A stretch of 46,894 nucleotides of DNA from Dysgonomonas sp. 520 (GTDB lineage Bacteria > Bacteroidota > Bacteroidia > Bacteroidales > Dysgonomonadaceae): NCBI RefSeq assembly GCF_010501095.1, contig NZ_QVMP01000025.1, positions 1-46,894 of the forward strand, read 5' to 3'. Positions 17,456 through 26,093 of the stretch are shown here, piece by piece (positions within the stretch are counted from its first letter, which is position 1; each line of letters starts with the position of its first letter). A model generated the notes under the pieces. That model ran no database searches, was not told where the DNA came from, and saw nothing but the letters and a program-made list of their open reading frames with translations. The translations under genes and the position numbers were made by a program.

Positions 17456-18790
17456 CTATTTATAATTGTTTATAGAAACACTTATTTTCAGCATATCTCT
17501 TTCCGGCTTACCCTGAATAACTGTAACGCTATTCGACTCATTGTCTGGAAAATAATTATTGGGCAACAACATGTGCGAATCTATTGTCGGCCTTCCCCAG
17601 CAATAGTAATAATAAGTAACATCGGGACTTTCGATATGTATATCCGGTGATTTTATTTTTTCCACATTTCTGTATGATGATACAAAACCGACAAGTTCTT
17701 CCTCGCATGCCGAAAATACCAGATAGCCATCTACGAATGAAAAATAAGTTACCCGGTCTTGTTTGAAAAACTCCTTACTAAACTCTAATGAGCCTTTATA
17801 TAGATTGTATTTTGTTCTGTTTATACTACCAAACAAATGTAGCGGCTGATTTGATAAATTTCGCTCAATATTGTCCATCATATCAAAGACCCTGAAGCGA
17901 GATTTAAGGAAACGCAGGGCATAAACAGGTCCACATTTTGCTCCTTTCAAATAAAACTTATAGGAAGGCACGGTAAACCAACAGGCCTCGGAGTCGGCCA
18001 CGATAGCCGTATTGTTCTGAACCTCAAAAGCTGAAAGAGAATCGGGGAAAATGCTTAGCGATGTGTTCACCTTTAGGTGTATGTCTTCTGCCGTATCGCA
18101 CATCTTGCCCAATACCAAAGCAGACGGAACGGCATACCCATCCAATTGAATATTGCCGGTCGATTCCAGATAATTGAAAACCGCCTTTGTGTCTTTATCC
18201 TTATCCTTTACGAACAAGTTAGCTACAAAAGCTGTTGAAGTTTTTTCCTTAAATTGCTCAAAGTCTAACCCTGAGAAAAAAGCCATTTCCTGTTCCGAAT
18301 CAATTATTTGTTCCAGCAATTTATATTTATAACTGCAAGCAAAAATACCTTTGTGGAATATACAGGCAAAAAACTTTTCTTCGTCCGATGGATAGAAATA
18401 TATCGTAGCATCTTTATAGCTAAGTTCTTTTGCCTTAAAATTCGGATATATTTCGTTCGTAAGCAGGTTTTTTATATCAATTTCCTGTTCCTTGCTTATT
18501 TTCGAGACAAACGCCCTGTCGCTGTTGTTATTTACAACATATTGCGGATAACTGAGTGGTTGCAGACGAGAAATGGTAGGTTGCAATTCGCCCAAAAAAG
18601 GATATAGATTGTCTGCCGCCCTGTTTATTTGCAGCACGCTGGTTGCCGAATTGGGGATAAAGTCGTAAATATCAGTATCAAAGACCTCTTTGTTGTAACT
18701 TAGCCTTTGGTACATAACAATTCCGGTAATTATTGCGGCAAGCATAAAAACCGATAAAATAATTATCTTTACAATTCGTTTTATCTGCAT
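17456..18790 (-). CDS. Unrecognised membrane-anchored protein, 444 residues
   Basis: I do not recognise a family with confidence. The protein has one hydrophobic segment (about residues 8-26) with a basic start (MQIKRIVK), so a large periplasmic domain anchored in the inner membrane is likely. The domain is mixed alpha/beta, opens with DFIPNSATSVLQINRAADNLYPFL, and contains two cysteines close together in the FFACIFHKGIFACS stretch near 140. The end includes DVTYYYYCWGRP. It precedes mscL and diverges from the GldF-GldG fusion. A precise -7 box (TATCTTTG) sits 24 bases upstream of its start. Confidence 0.75.
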   Translation of the reverse strand: MQIKRIVKIIILSVFMLAAIITGIVMYQRLSYNKEVFDTDIYDFIPNSATSVLQINRAADNLYPFLGELQPTISRLQPLSYPQYVVNNNSDRAFVSKISKEQEIDIKNLLTNEIYPNFKAKELSYKDATIYFYPSDEEKFFACIFHKGIFACSYKYKLLEQIIDSEQEMAFFSGLDFEQFKEKTSTAFVANLFVKDKDKDTKAVFNYLESTGNIQLDGYAVPSALVLGKMCDTAEDIHLKVNTSLSIFPDSLSAFEVQNNTAIVADSEACWFTVPSYKFYLKGAKCGPVYALRFLKSRFRVFDMMDNIERNLSNQPLHLFGSINRTKYNLYKGSLEFSKEFFKQDRVTYFSFVDGYLVFSACEEELVGFVSSYRNVEKIKSPDIHIESPDVTYYYYCWGRPTIDSHMLLPNNYFPDNESNSVTVIQGKPERDMLKISVSINNYK

Positions 18791-18813
18791 ATTGTCAGGT
18801 CAACCTGTCGGTG

Positions 18814-18821
18814 CAAAGATA
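18814..18821 (-). promoter_or_regulatory. -7 box of the promoter for the 444-residue protein and mscL
   Basis: TATCTTTG on the minus strand, an exact TAnnTTTG match, ends 23 bases before the start codon in the 73-base divergent gap with the GldF-GldG gene. Confidence 0.55.
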
Positions 18822-18863
18822 TATCTTTATTTTTTAGCATAAATAAATCCATCGAAACAAGAC

Positions 18864-21272
18864 ATGAAAAGTCTGTTAAAAAAAGAATTTATACACATCG
18901 TTTGTTCATCTTCAGGCATTGTATTCTCATTTGCATACCTGCTCATTTGTGGTCTTTTTTTGTGGTTGTTTCAGGGTAGTTTCAATATTCCCGATGCCAA
19001 TTATAGTTCATTGGATAGCTTCTTCCGACTGTCTGCTCTGCTTTTCATTGTTCTGATTCCAGCTCTAACGATGGGCTCTTTCAGTGAAGAGCGAAAAAGC
19101 AATACCTTGAACCTGCTCCTATCCCGCCCGAAAAAAATAGTTACAATTATCTCCTCAAAGATTCTGTCTTCGTGGATGTTTGCAACTATCTGTATACTTG
19201 CTACTTTTGTTTATATCATTACTATCAGCGATTTGTCAATCCCGAAAGGCAATATTGACCTACACAATATCATTATTTGCTATGCCTTGTTGATATTTCT
19301 CTCTTTGGTTTTTGTGTCTATCGGAGTTTTTTCGTCTACATTGACATCCAATCAAATATTGGCTTTATTGTTATCCATATTTTTAAATGCTTTCTTTTTC
19401 TTTGGATTCGATATGATCGGATATTTGTTCGGATCGCCAAAAGCGCAACTATCTGTATCCTCATTCGGTTTGAACAGTCACTATACGTTGATGCAACGAG
19501 GAGTTGTGCAATTGAATGATATCCTTGCATTTTTTAATTATATAGCCGTATTTGTAATTCTTAGTGTTTTTGTTCTTGATATTCGGAAAACGCTGAGGTT
19601 GAAAAGGTGCTTCATTGGTTTAGGCATTTTAGTAGCTGTGAATATTATTGCATCTTTTATCCCGAATTACAGGTTTGACTTCACCGAGGATAAAAAATAT
19701 ACATTGAGCGATTACTCAAAAAAAATACTAGCCAACATAGCCGAGGAAAAGAAAGATATACAGGTAAATATATTTCTTGAAGGAGATTTGAATTCAGGTT
19801 TTCAGAAATTACAAAATTCGGTAAAAGACCTGTTGAGTGATTTCAACCGAAAATCAAACGGTGCTTTTAATGTTAAATTCATAAATCCATACAATAATGC
19901 CAATTCTCCCAAAGAGGTGTACGAATACATGGCTCAACAACAGATGGAGGGTATTATCCTGAATGAAACGAACAGAGAAGGAAAAGTCAGCCAGAAAATT
20001 ATCTACCCTTATGCGCAGATTGTTTATGACAATGACACCCTGCCTATCAATCTGTTAAAACGCATAACGACAAACTCCGCCGAAGAAAACCTGAATGCCT
20101 CGGCCGAAAATCTGGAATTTGAATTTATTGATGCCATCCGTTTGATAAGCCGGAAGGAAAAGCGGGATATTGCTTTCATTGAAGGGCACGGCGAGATTGC
20201 CGAGCCTTATCTGGAAGACGCCACGGCCATGCTGTCTAAATATTTTTTTATCAACAGGGGAACTATCATTCCCGATGTATCTGTATTAAACAGCTTTAGC
20301 GTGGTCATCATAGCCGGAGCAACAGAGAAATTTTCGGAGCAAGAAAAATTCATACTCGATCAATACATTATGAACGGTGGAAAAGTATTGTGGTTGATGG
20401 ATGGTGTATATTACTCAAAAGAAGATTTAGCCCGAAAAGGCGAATCGCCCGGCATGAAAAATGAAACTAATCTGGACGATTTGCTTTTCACTTATGGGGT
20501 GCGCATCAATCCGGTTTTGCTGCAAGATGCACAATGTTTGCCTATTCTTCTTGCATCGGACAACGAAAATGCGAAACCTACGGTAGTGCCATCGTTCTTT
20601 TCTCCGTTGCTTATCCCTAGTCCAAATCATCCTGTTACAAAAGATATATCCGATGTTGCCGCCTATCTGTCAAGCTCGGTAGATATTGTGGGTAAATCGG
20701 AAAATGTGAGCAAAACGGTTCTTCTGACCACATCAACACATAGCCATACGGTGCGTGTTCCCGAAAAAATAAACTTCGAGGTTGAACATATCCAATCTCA
20801 GCCTGACTATTTTGACGAGTCATTCATCCCCGTTGCTATCGCTCTTGACGGACAATTCAACTCGGCATACAAAAACAGGATGATTCCCGATAGCATTGAT
20901 ATGCGGGAATATAAACCCCGATTTAAAAGCTCACGAACAAAAATGATAGTAGTAGGAAATTCCGAGATCATCCGAAACAGCTATGCAGGTCAAGATGACG
21001 AAACAATGCTGCTGCCTATGGGTTACGACCGCATCGAGAGAAAACAATATGGCAACAGGGATTTTATAGTGAATGCCGTTAATTGGCTGGCAAACGATGA
21101 CGAATGGATGAGTTTGAGGAATAAGCAACAGCAGTTGAGACTGCTAAACAAGCAGCTTATTTATGAAAACAGGGACAAATATGTTGCAATGAATATTGCT
21201 TTACCTCTCCTTATTATGGCTTTGATAATTGGTTGTATAAACCTTCTGAGAAAATTCAAATATGAACGGTAG
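18864..21272 (+). CDS. GldF-GldG fusion: ABC permease joined to GldG auxiliary domain
   Basis: The 802-residue product joins two normally separate proteins. Residues 1 to about 245 are an ABC-2 type permease with six hydrophobic segments and the cytoplasmic signature MGSFSEERKSNTLNLLLSRP, like GldF. From about 250 a further membrane segment leads into a large GldG-type domain (RFDFTEDKKYTLSDYSKKIL, VKFINPYNNANSP, DIAFIEGHGE, GGKVLWLMDGV), ending with a C-terminal membrane segment (about 778-796). In Flavobacterium GldA, GldF and GldG form an ABC transporter needed for gliding; no GldA ATPase is in this window. Non-gliding Bacteroidales also carry such genes, so another export role is likely. 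The 3' end overlaps the phosphopantetheinyl transferase gene by 17 bases, tail to tail. Confidence 0.85.
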   Translation: MKSLLKKEFIHIVCSSSGIVFSFAYLLICGLFLWLFQGSFNIPDANYSSLDSFFRLSALLFIVLIPALTMGSFSEERKSNTLNLLLSRPKKIVTIISSKILSSWMFATICILATFVYIITISDLSIPKGNIDLHNIIICYALLIFLSLVFVSIGVFSSTLTSNQILALLLSIFLNAFFFFGFDMIGYLFGSPKAQLSVSSFGLNSHYTLMQRGVVQLNDILAFFNYIAVFVILSVFVLDIRKTLRLKRCFIGLGILVAVNIIASFIPNYRFDFTEDKKYTLSDYSKKILANIAEEKKDIQVNIFLEGDLNSGFQKLQNSVKDLLSDFNRKSNGAFNVKFINPYNNANSPKEVYEYMAQQQMEGIILNETNREGKVSQKIIYPYAQIVYDNDTLPINLLKRITTNSAEENLNASAENLEFEFIDAIRLISRKEKRDIAFIEGHGEIAEPYLEDATAMLSKYFFINRGTIIPDVSVLNSFSVVIIAGATEKFSEQEKFILDQYIMNGGKVLWLMDGVYYSKEDLARKGESPGMKNETNLDDLLFTYGVRINPVLLQDAQCLPILLASDNENAKPTVVPSFFSPLLIPSPNHPVTKDISDVAAYLSSSVDIVGKSENVSKTVLLTTSTHSHTVRVPEKINFEVEHIQSQPDYFDESFIPVAIALDGQFNSAYKNRMIPDSIDMREYKPRFKSSRTKMIVVGNSEIIRNSYAGQDDETMLLPMGYDRIERKQYGNRDFIVNAVNWLANDDEWMSLRNKQQQLRLLNKQLIYENRDKYVAMNIALPLLIMALIIGCINLLRKFKYER

Positions 21273-21870
21273 ACCATGTTAAAACAAAATCTTCCGTTAC
21301 CTCATAATTGATAGTGAAGGTTTGTTTTATTTCTCCGGCTTCAAAAGTTCCTTTTTGCTGAGGTTTGAAATGATGTATTTGCAGATCGCTTTTCAAGTCC
21401 ACGCCTTCCCGATCTATAATTTTATACATTGTTTCTTTTGCCGACCAGTGCAGAAGCAAATGGATAAGCTCATTATCCGGATCAATAAACTCCTGATCGG
21501 AAACAAACCGGTCACGAACCCTAACCACTTTGTCCGAAATTTTCTCAATATCAATACCTACTGTCTTGTCTTTATCCAGAATTACGGCTACAAACCCTTT
21601 GGTATGGGAAATGCTTAAGTGAAATGATTTGTCCGACAGATATGGCCTACCCGAAACTTCGTATTTTATATTTACTTCTTTGCCCAATAGTTCTTTCAGG
21701 AGAACCCGAACGGCTAGTTTCTCTGTCTGTTTTGCTTCGGAAGATACAAGCAACACATCCTTTTGAAGAAAGGATTTATTCTCCAACATTGAAAATAGTT
21801 CTTCTCTCGACTCGTCTATTTTCCAGATAGCCAAATGGGTAGTATCATATTTTTCTTTGCGGATAAGCAT
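21256..21870 (-). CDS. 4'-phosphopantetheinyl transferase
   Basis: Transfers phosphopantetheine from coenzyme A to the serine of carrier proteins. The 204-residue size and motifs fit a Sfp-like enzyme: GRPYL (74-78), FHLSISHT (83-90), VGIDIE with Asp107 and Glu109 binding Mg2+, and HWSAKETMYK with Glu146. It is the last gene of the yhcH-glgB-manA group, 98 bases after manA; that gap is filled by a palindromic repeat. Its target may be the fatty-acid carrier protein or a secondary-metabolite carrier; no carrier gene lies in the window. Confidence 0.93.
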   Translation of the reverse strand: MLIRKEKYDTTHLAIWKIDESREELFSMLENKSFLQKDVLLVSSEAKQTEKLAVRVLLKELLGKEVNIKYEVSGRPYLSDKSFHLSISHTKGFVAVILDKDKTVGIDIEKISDKVVRVRDRFVSDQEFIDPDNELIHLLLHWSAKETMYKIIDREGVDLKSDLQIHHFKPQQKGTFEAGEIKQTFTINYEVTEDFVLTWSTVHI

Positions 21871-21887
21871 ATCTAGCTATAATAAAT

Positions 21888-21953
21888 GTCATCCTGAATG
21901 AAATGAAGGATCTTTTTCTCTATAACCAGATTCTTCACTTCGTTCAGAATGAC
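21888..21953. repeat. GTCAT...ATGAC palindromic intergenic repeat, copy 2
   Basis: Starts GTCATCCTGAATGAAATGAA and ends TTCGTTCAGAATGAC. The two ends form an imperfect inverted repeat of about 27 bases, with GAAGGATCT facing AGATTCTTC. It fills the manA-phosphopantetheinyl transferase spacer. Confidence 0.85.
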
Positions 21954-21968
21954 AAGAATTTATTTACT

Positions 21969-22943
21969 TTACACATACGTTTCCAGCAAGGTCACTTCAC
22001 CCGAAGGAATAATCTCTATCGAAGAAGTGTCAGCAGGAATCAAAATAGACTCTCCCTGACATACGTTCAACGAATTACCTTTATTGTCCTTAATTTCTGC
22101 CGATCCTTTTGTGCAAATATAAATTACGAACGAATCAACAGAAGAATAGTCCCTCTCGAAATTCTTGTCCAATTCCATCAGGCTGGTGGTGAAATATTGG
22201 CATTTCTCCAATTCCACAAGTTTGTCTTTTTGGGGAGTGTATTGATTTTTATAAGAATCGTAAATTTTAAAGTCGATCGCATCTTTTGCCAACTCGGTAT
22301 GCAACTCGCGAGGATTACCATCCTTATCTTTACGGTTGTAGTCGTAAATACGATATGTTATATCCGAAGTCTGCTGAATTTCCGCTATAAATGACCCTGC
22401 ACCAATAGCGTGAACCCTTCCGGCAGGCAAGAAAAACACGTCACCTTTTTTTATATCCTGTTTAGCCAGATAGTCGACAAACGTGTTATCCTCAACTGTC
22501 TTTGCATAATTTTCAGGACTTAGTGGTTTCTGAAATCCCGAATAAAGAAAAGCATCGGGAGTGGCGTCAACAACATACCACATCTCCGTCTTTCCGAAAG
22601 AGTTGTGACGTTCCATCCCTAATTTATCGTCAGGGTGAACCTGAATAGATAAGTTATCTTCGGCATCAATAAATTTGATCAGCAGAGGAAAAGTTGTGCC
22701 GAATTTATCATATATCTTTTTCCCTACCAGTTTATCTTTATACTCGGATATCAATTGTTCGAGAGTTTTCCCTTTGAGGTCGCCATTCGACACCACCGAT
22801 ACATTATTTTTTACACCTGAAATTTCCCAACTTTCGCCGATTCCGCTTCCGGCAGAAGCTAAATTTTTGAAAGGACCAATTTTAGACCCTCCCCAAATCA
22901 GAGATTTCAAGATAGGATCAAATTTTAGTGGATACAAATTCAT
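21969..22943 (-). CDS. manA: Mannose-6-phosphate isomerase (class I, short form)
   Basis: Interconverts mannose 6-phosphate and fructose 6-phosphate using zinc, supplying GDP-mannose or allowing mannose use. The 324-residue cupin protein is the short bacterial form. Zinc ligands are recognisable: Gln101 and His103 in SIQVHPDD, Glu120 in FGKTEMWYV, and His178 in LPAGRVHAIGAG. The second motif is followed by the conserved TSDITYRIYDY. A 33-base gap to the branching enzyme upstream suggests an operon. Confidence 0.95.
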   Translation of the reverse strand: MNLYPLKFDPILKSLIWGGSKIGPFKNLASAGSGIGESWEISGVKNNVSVVSNGDLKGKTLEQLISEYKDKLVGKKIYDKFGTTFPLLIKFIDAEDNLSIQVHPDDKLGMERHNSFGKTEMWYVVDATPDAFLYSGFQKPLSPENYAKTVEDNTFVDYLAKQDIKKGDVFFLPAGRVHAIGAGSFIAEIQQTSDITYRIYDYNRKDKDGNPRELHTELAKDAIDFKIYDSYKNQYTPQKDKLVELEKCQYFTTSLMELDKNFERDYSSVDSFVIYICTKGSAEIKDNKGNSLNVCQGESILIPADTSSIEIIPSGEVTLLETYV

Positions 22944-22976
22944 TTTTATTTCTTAGTCAATTAGTTAGTTTTTTTA

Positions 22977-24989
22977 TTATTCCTTGTTTTGAAGTTTCAG
23001 CACAAACGCAGAGCGAGCCGGAATGTATAATTTCAGCCATCCTTTGTTGTGCTGCTGATACAATGGATCCGGTGATGTGAAATGATGTACAGTCTCATCC
23101 ACAAGATTGTTTCCTCCGAATTCAAATCCATCTGTGTTCAAAATGGTTGTATATTCCCCCTGCGGAGCAAGGAAACCATAATCGAAGAATGATTTACTGG
23201 GGTGAAAATTAAATACAAATATTAAATCTCCACGCATATATGCAAGAACTTGGTCGTCATCGTTGTGCCAAAGCTCTACGACAGGTATATCCTGAAAATC
23301 TTTCTCCGATTTCACCACCTTTAGCATGGCTTTGTCAAAATCGCCCAGATCTTTATACCTTAAATCTTTATCATCTACCAAACTCCACTGACGACGGGCA
23401 TATTTGTGCGACCACCCGTTACCCTCACGAGGAAAATCAATCCATTCGGGATGCCCGAACTCATTTCCCATAAAATTGAGATAGCCTCCATTGATGGTAG
23501 AAGCCGTTATCAAGCGGACCATTTTGTGCAATGCAATGCCTCTGTCGGTTTTGTACGAACTGCCATATAGTTTCGACATATGCCAATACATATCGGCATC
23601 TATCAACCTGAATATAATAGTCTTATCGCCAACCAATGCCTGATCGTGGCTTTCGGCGTAAGAGATCGTTTTTTCATCGGCACGACGGTTTGTCAGTTCC
23701 CAAAAGATGGACGATGGTTTCCAGTCTTCATCGGTGCGTTCCTTGATTATCTTGATCCAATAATCGGGAACATTCATTGCCATACGATAATCGAATCCGT
23801 AACCACCGTCTTTATATTTCAGAGCTAATCCCGGCATACCGCTCACCTCTTCGGCAATGGTTATTGCTTTAGGATTGACCTCATGTATCAACTCGTTGGC
23901 AAGAGTCAGGTATGCAATGGCGTCGGGGTCTTCGTTGCCATTGTAGTAGCTGTCATAATTCAGAAAATCATCTCCCAAGCCATGACTGTAATACAACATA
24001 GAGGTAACTCCGTCGAAACGGAAACCATCAAACTTATATTCTTCCAGCCAGAACTTACAGTTGGACAAGAGGAAGTGCATCACTTCATTCTTTCCATAAT
24101 TGAAGTTCAACGAATCCCAAGCAGCATGTTCCCGCCTCGCTCCGGTATGGAAATACTGATCGAACGAGCCGTCAAACCTTCCCAGTCCTTCCACTTCATT
24201 TTTCACAGCATGAGAATGTACAATATCCATAATCACAGCTATTCCCATCGCATGGGCGTCGTCAATCAGATGTTTCAGCTCGTCAGGAGTACCAAAGCGT
24301 GACGAAGCCGCAAAAAAGCTGGACACATGGTAGCCAAACGACCCATAGTACGGATGCTCCTGTATAGCCATTATCTGGATGGCATTGTAACCATCCTCTT
24401 TGATTCGGGGAAGCACATTCAACCTGAATTCGTCATACGTGCCAACCTTTTCTTCCTGAGTGGCCATACCTATATGACATTCATAAATCAGCAATGGCGA
24501 AGTATTTGGCTCGAAGCTATTTATTTTGAACTCATACGGATTTTCCGGAGCCCATACCTGAGACGAAAATATTTTGGACTTTTCATCCTGAACCACTCGC
24601 CTTGTCCATGCCGGAATACGTTCAGCTTCGTCGCCTTCCCATTTCACGAACAATTTGTATATATCGCCATGATGAAGCTTGTCCAGAGGAATTTTTACTT
24701 CCCAAACACCGTTGTCGAGACGGCTTAGCTTATACTCATCCTGCAATTGCCAATCGTTGAACGAACCATATATGTAGATAGCCATCGCATTAGGCGCCCA
24801 ATCGCGAAACACCCAACACTCTGCCGTTTTATGCAACCCAAAATAAAGATAACCCGAAGCAAATTCAGGCAGGGAAACTTTTCCATTATCGGTTAGCGAC
24901 TCTTTTTTCTGCTGTACATAGTTGTATCGCCCTTCAATGGCATCCCTGTATGGCTCGAGCCAAGGGTCATTCTTAATTAGGTTAAGCAT
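22977..24989 (-). CDS. glgB: 1,4-alpha-glucan branching enzyme (GH13)
   Basis: Makes alpha-1,6 branches in glycogen. The 670-residue enzyme has an N-terminal CBM48 (about 55-140, with RDWAPNAMAIYIYGSFNDW), a central GH13 barrel and a C-terminal beta domain. Barrel motifs: AVIMDIVHSHAV (region I), DGFRFDGVTSM with nucleophile Asp326 (region II), AITIAEEVSGMPG with acid/base Glu380 (region III), and YAESHDQALVGDKT with His448 and Asp449 (region IV). The motif set (DGVTSMLYYSHG, SHDQALVGDKT) is that of the eukaryotic-like GH13_8 group rather than typical E. coli GlgB. No other glycogen genes are in the window. Confidence 0.96.
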   Translation of the reverse strand: MLNLIKNDPWLEPYRDAIEGRYNYVQQKKESLTDNGKVSLPEFASGYLYFGLHKTAECWVFRDWAPNAMAIYIYGSFNDWQLQDEYKLSRLDNGVWEVKIPLDKLHHGDIYKLFVKWEGDEAERIPAWTRRVVQDEKSKIFSSQVWAPENPYEFKINSFEPNTSPLLIYECHIGMATQEEKVGTYDEFRLNVLPRIKEDGYNAIQIMAIQEHPYYGSFGYHVSSFFAASSRFGTPDELKHLIDDAHAMGIAVIMDIVHSHAVKNEVEGLGRFDGSFDQYFHTGARREHAAWDSLNFNYGKNEVMHFLLSNCKFWLEEYKFDGFRFDGVTSMLYYSHGLGDDFLNYDSYYNGNEDPDAIAYLTLANELIHEVNPKAITIAEEVSGMPGLALKYKDGGYGFDYRMAMNVPDYWIKIIKERTDEDWKPSSIFWELTNRRADEKTISYAESHDQALVGDKTIIFRLIDADMYWHMSKLYGSSYKTDRGIALHKMVRLITASTINGGYLNFMGNEFGHPEWIDFPREGNGWSHKYARRQWSLVDDKDLRYKDLGDFDKAMLKVVKSEKDFQDIPVVELWHNDDDQVLAYMRGDLIFVFNFHPSKSFFDYGFLAPQGEYTTILNTDGFEFGGNNLVDETVHHFTSPDPLYQQHNKGWLKLYIPARSAFVLKLQNKE

Positions 24990-25022
24990 AGCTATCTCAT
25001 TGTTTTTAAGTGTATATCAAAT

Positions 25023-25472
25023 TTATTTCACCAATATTTTAACAACAATTTTGCGAATCGGACCTTCGCCAATACATGGTGCGTGTACATCTTCGGGGAA
25101 GAAAATAGCAAAATCGCCCGGATTCAATTTGAAGTTCATTGTTGTTTTATCCTTGTAGAAAATAATGTCTTTGGTTGTATCAAATTCACCTGCGGGCTCT
25201 TTCATCAAGTCACGGCAAGCCCAACCAAAACCTTCAGCCGTACTCACCGGCATCTGTATATCAATAAATTTATCGTGAGCCTCGGGTTTAGCATCCTCTA
25301 CTTTTTTCAAATTAGTATCGCTGATATTTACTATCAGTTCGTTCTCCACCAAAACAGTTTTGCCCGGCTCCAGATTTGCAAAATCTAAAGATTTAAGATA
25401 CTCGAATGCTTTTGGGAATAAAGGGTTTATACCTTCGTAAACAGATGAATTTTTTAAATTATCAATAATCAT
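25023..25472 (-). CDS. YhcH/YjgK/YiaL family protein
   Basis: I use the ATG at 25472 (MIIDNLKNSSVYEGINPLF), giving 149 residues and a standard family length; the frame continues upstream through the promoter region and is not credible there. Family members are small cupin-like proteins tied to sugar catabolism or biofilm control (TabA, YhcH of sialic-acid clusters). Conserved parts are AHDKFIDIQMPVSTAEGFGWA and NPGDFAIFFPEDVHAPCI, whose His, Glu and Asp probably hold a metal. It heads a group with glgB, manA and the phosphopantetheinyl transferase. The substrate is unknown. Confidence 0.9.
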   Translation of the reverse strand: MIIDNLKNSSVYEGINPLFPKAFEYLKSLDFANLEPGKTVLVENELIVNISDTNLKKVEDAKPEAHDKFIDIQMPVSTAEGFGWACRDLMKEPAGEFDTTKDIIFYKDKTTMNFKLNPGDFAIFFPEDVHAPCIGEGPIRKIVVKILVK

Positions 25473-25508
25473 GGTTTCAACTTCTTTTAAATTTATTAAC
25501 TCTGTTAA

Positions 25509-25516
25509 CAAAGATA
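25509..25516 (-). promoter_or_regulatory. -7 box of the yhcH-glgB-manA promoter
   Basis: TATCTTTG on the minus strand, an exact TAnnTTTG match, 37 bases upstream of the yhcH start; it supports the internal ATG as the real start. Confidence 0.55.
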
Positions 25517-25625
25517 GGAAAAATATAGCAACTAAAAACGAGTTGAAATCAAAATCAGTTTCGAATACTGAACATTTTAATGCTAAATTGGTTTTAATAA
25601 CGACAAAAGAAAAGAGAATCAATTT

Positions 25626-25657
25626 GTTGGATAGCGAAATTTATTTTTTTAACTTTG
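25626..25657 (+). promoter_or_regulatory. Promoter of the DUF2582 winged-helix gene
   Basis: TAACTTTG (25650-25657) matches the -7 consensus, with TTG (25627-25629) 20 bases upstream as the -33 part, 43 bases before the start codon. Confidence 0.6.
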
Positions 25658-25700
25658 TCGCGAGTTAATTTTTATGTGTAATTACAAAAAAAGTAATCTT

Positions 25701-25898
25701 ATGAAAGATTTGATCGGAGCGAATGCTGGTACAGTATGGGAATACTTAAGCGAAAAAGGAGAAAAAACCGTTAAGGAAATCAAAACAGCAACAAAGCTTA
25801 CCGAAAAAGATTTGTATGCAGCCATAGGTTGGTTGGCAAGAGAAGGTAAAATAGAAATCAAAAAAATAGAAAAAGAACTTTCTATTTCGTTGATTTAA
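25701..25898 (+). CDS. Small winged helix-turn-helix protein (DUF2582)
   Basis: A 65-residue protein: MKDLIGANAGTVWEYLSEKG, then TVKEIKTATKLTEKDLYAAIGWLAREGKIEI. The pattern matches DUF2582 winged-helix proteins of Bacteroidetes, which are little more than one DNA-binding-like fold. The frame is open nine codons upstream from another ATG at 25674, but the promoter spacing and the conserved start favour 25701. Its function is unknown. It is followed by a structured untranslated stretch and a strong terminator, so it is probably monocistronic. Confidence 0.8.
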   Translation: MKDLIGANAGTVWEYLSEKGEKTVKEIKTATKLTEKDLYAAIGWLAREGKIEIKKIEKELSISLI

Positions 25899-25904
25899 AA
25901 CTGA

Positions 25905-25966
25905 AACACTTGACCCGCTACAAGTCAAAGCAACCAGCTTTGGCTTACAGTGGGAAAAGTAAGATG
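25905..25966 (+). ncRNA. Possible structured RNA in the 3' region of the DUF2582 gene
   Basis: Downstream of the stop, CCCGCT can pair with AGTGGG around an inner AAGC/GCTT hairpin, and CTTG pairs with CAAG, giving a compact fold before the terminator. It may be a structured 3' untranslated region or a small RNA. I do not recognise a known RNA family. Confidence 0.25.
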
Positions 25967-26006
25967 GTTTAACAAAATTAGGCTTTTATTCAACCCATAT
26001 AAATTG

Positions 26007-26044
26007 CTCGCAAGAAATTAAAATAATATTCTTGCGAGTTTTTA
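26007..26044 (+). terminator. Intrinsic terminator
   Basis: A perfect 10-base stem, CTCGCAAGAA / TTCTTGCGAG, with a 12-base loop and a following TTTTTATTTT run. It ends the DUF2582 transcript. Confidence 0.85.
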
Positions 26045-26045
26045 T

Positions 26046-26076
26046 TTTGATTTTCCATAATCTATCTTTATTTTTG
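26046..26076 (+). promoter_or_regulatory. Promoter of the coiled-coil/zapA operon
   Basis: TTTG (26046-26049) and TATTTTTG (26069-26076) are separated by 19 bases, an excellent fit to the Bacteroidetes -33/-7 pattern, 18 bases before the ATG at 26094. It starts just inside the T-run of the preceding terminator. Confidence 0.65.
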
Positions 26077-26093
26077 TATGCATTTAAACGCGT

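Noticed and set aside
25473-25622. Longer start of the yhcH gene adding 50 residues
   Set aside because: The extension crosses an exact promoter box and goes beyond the usual family length.
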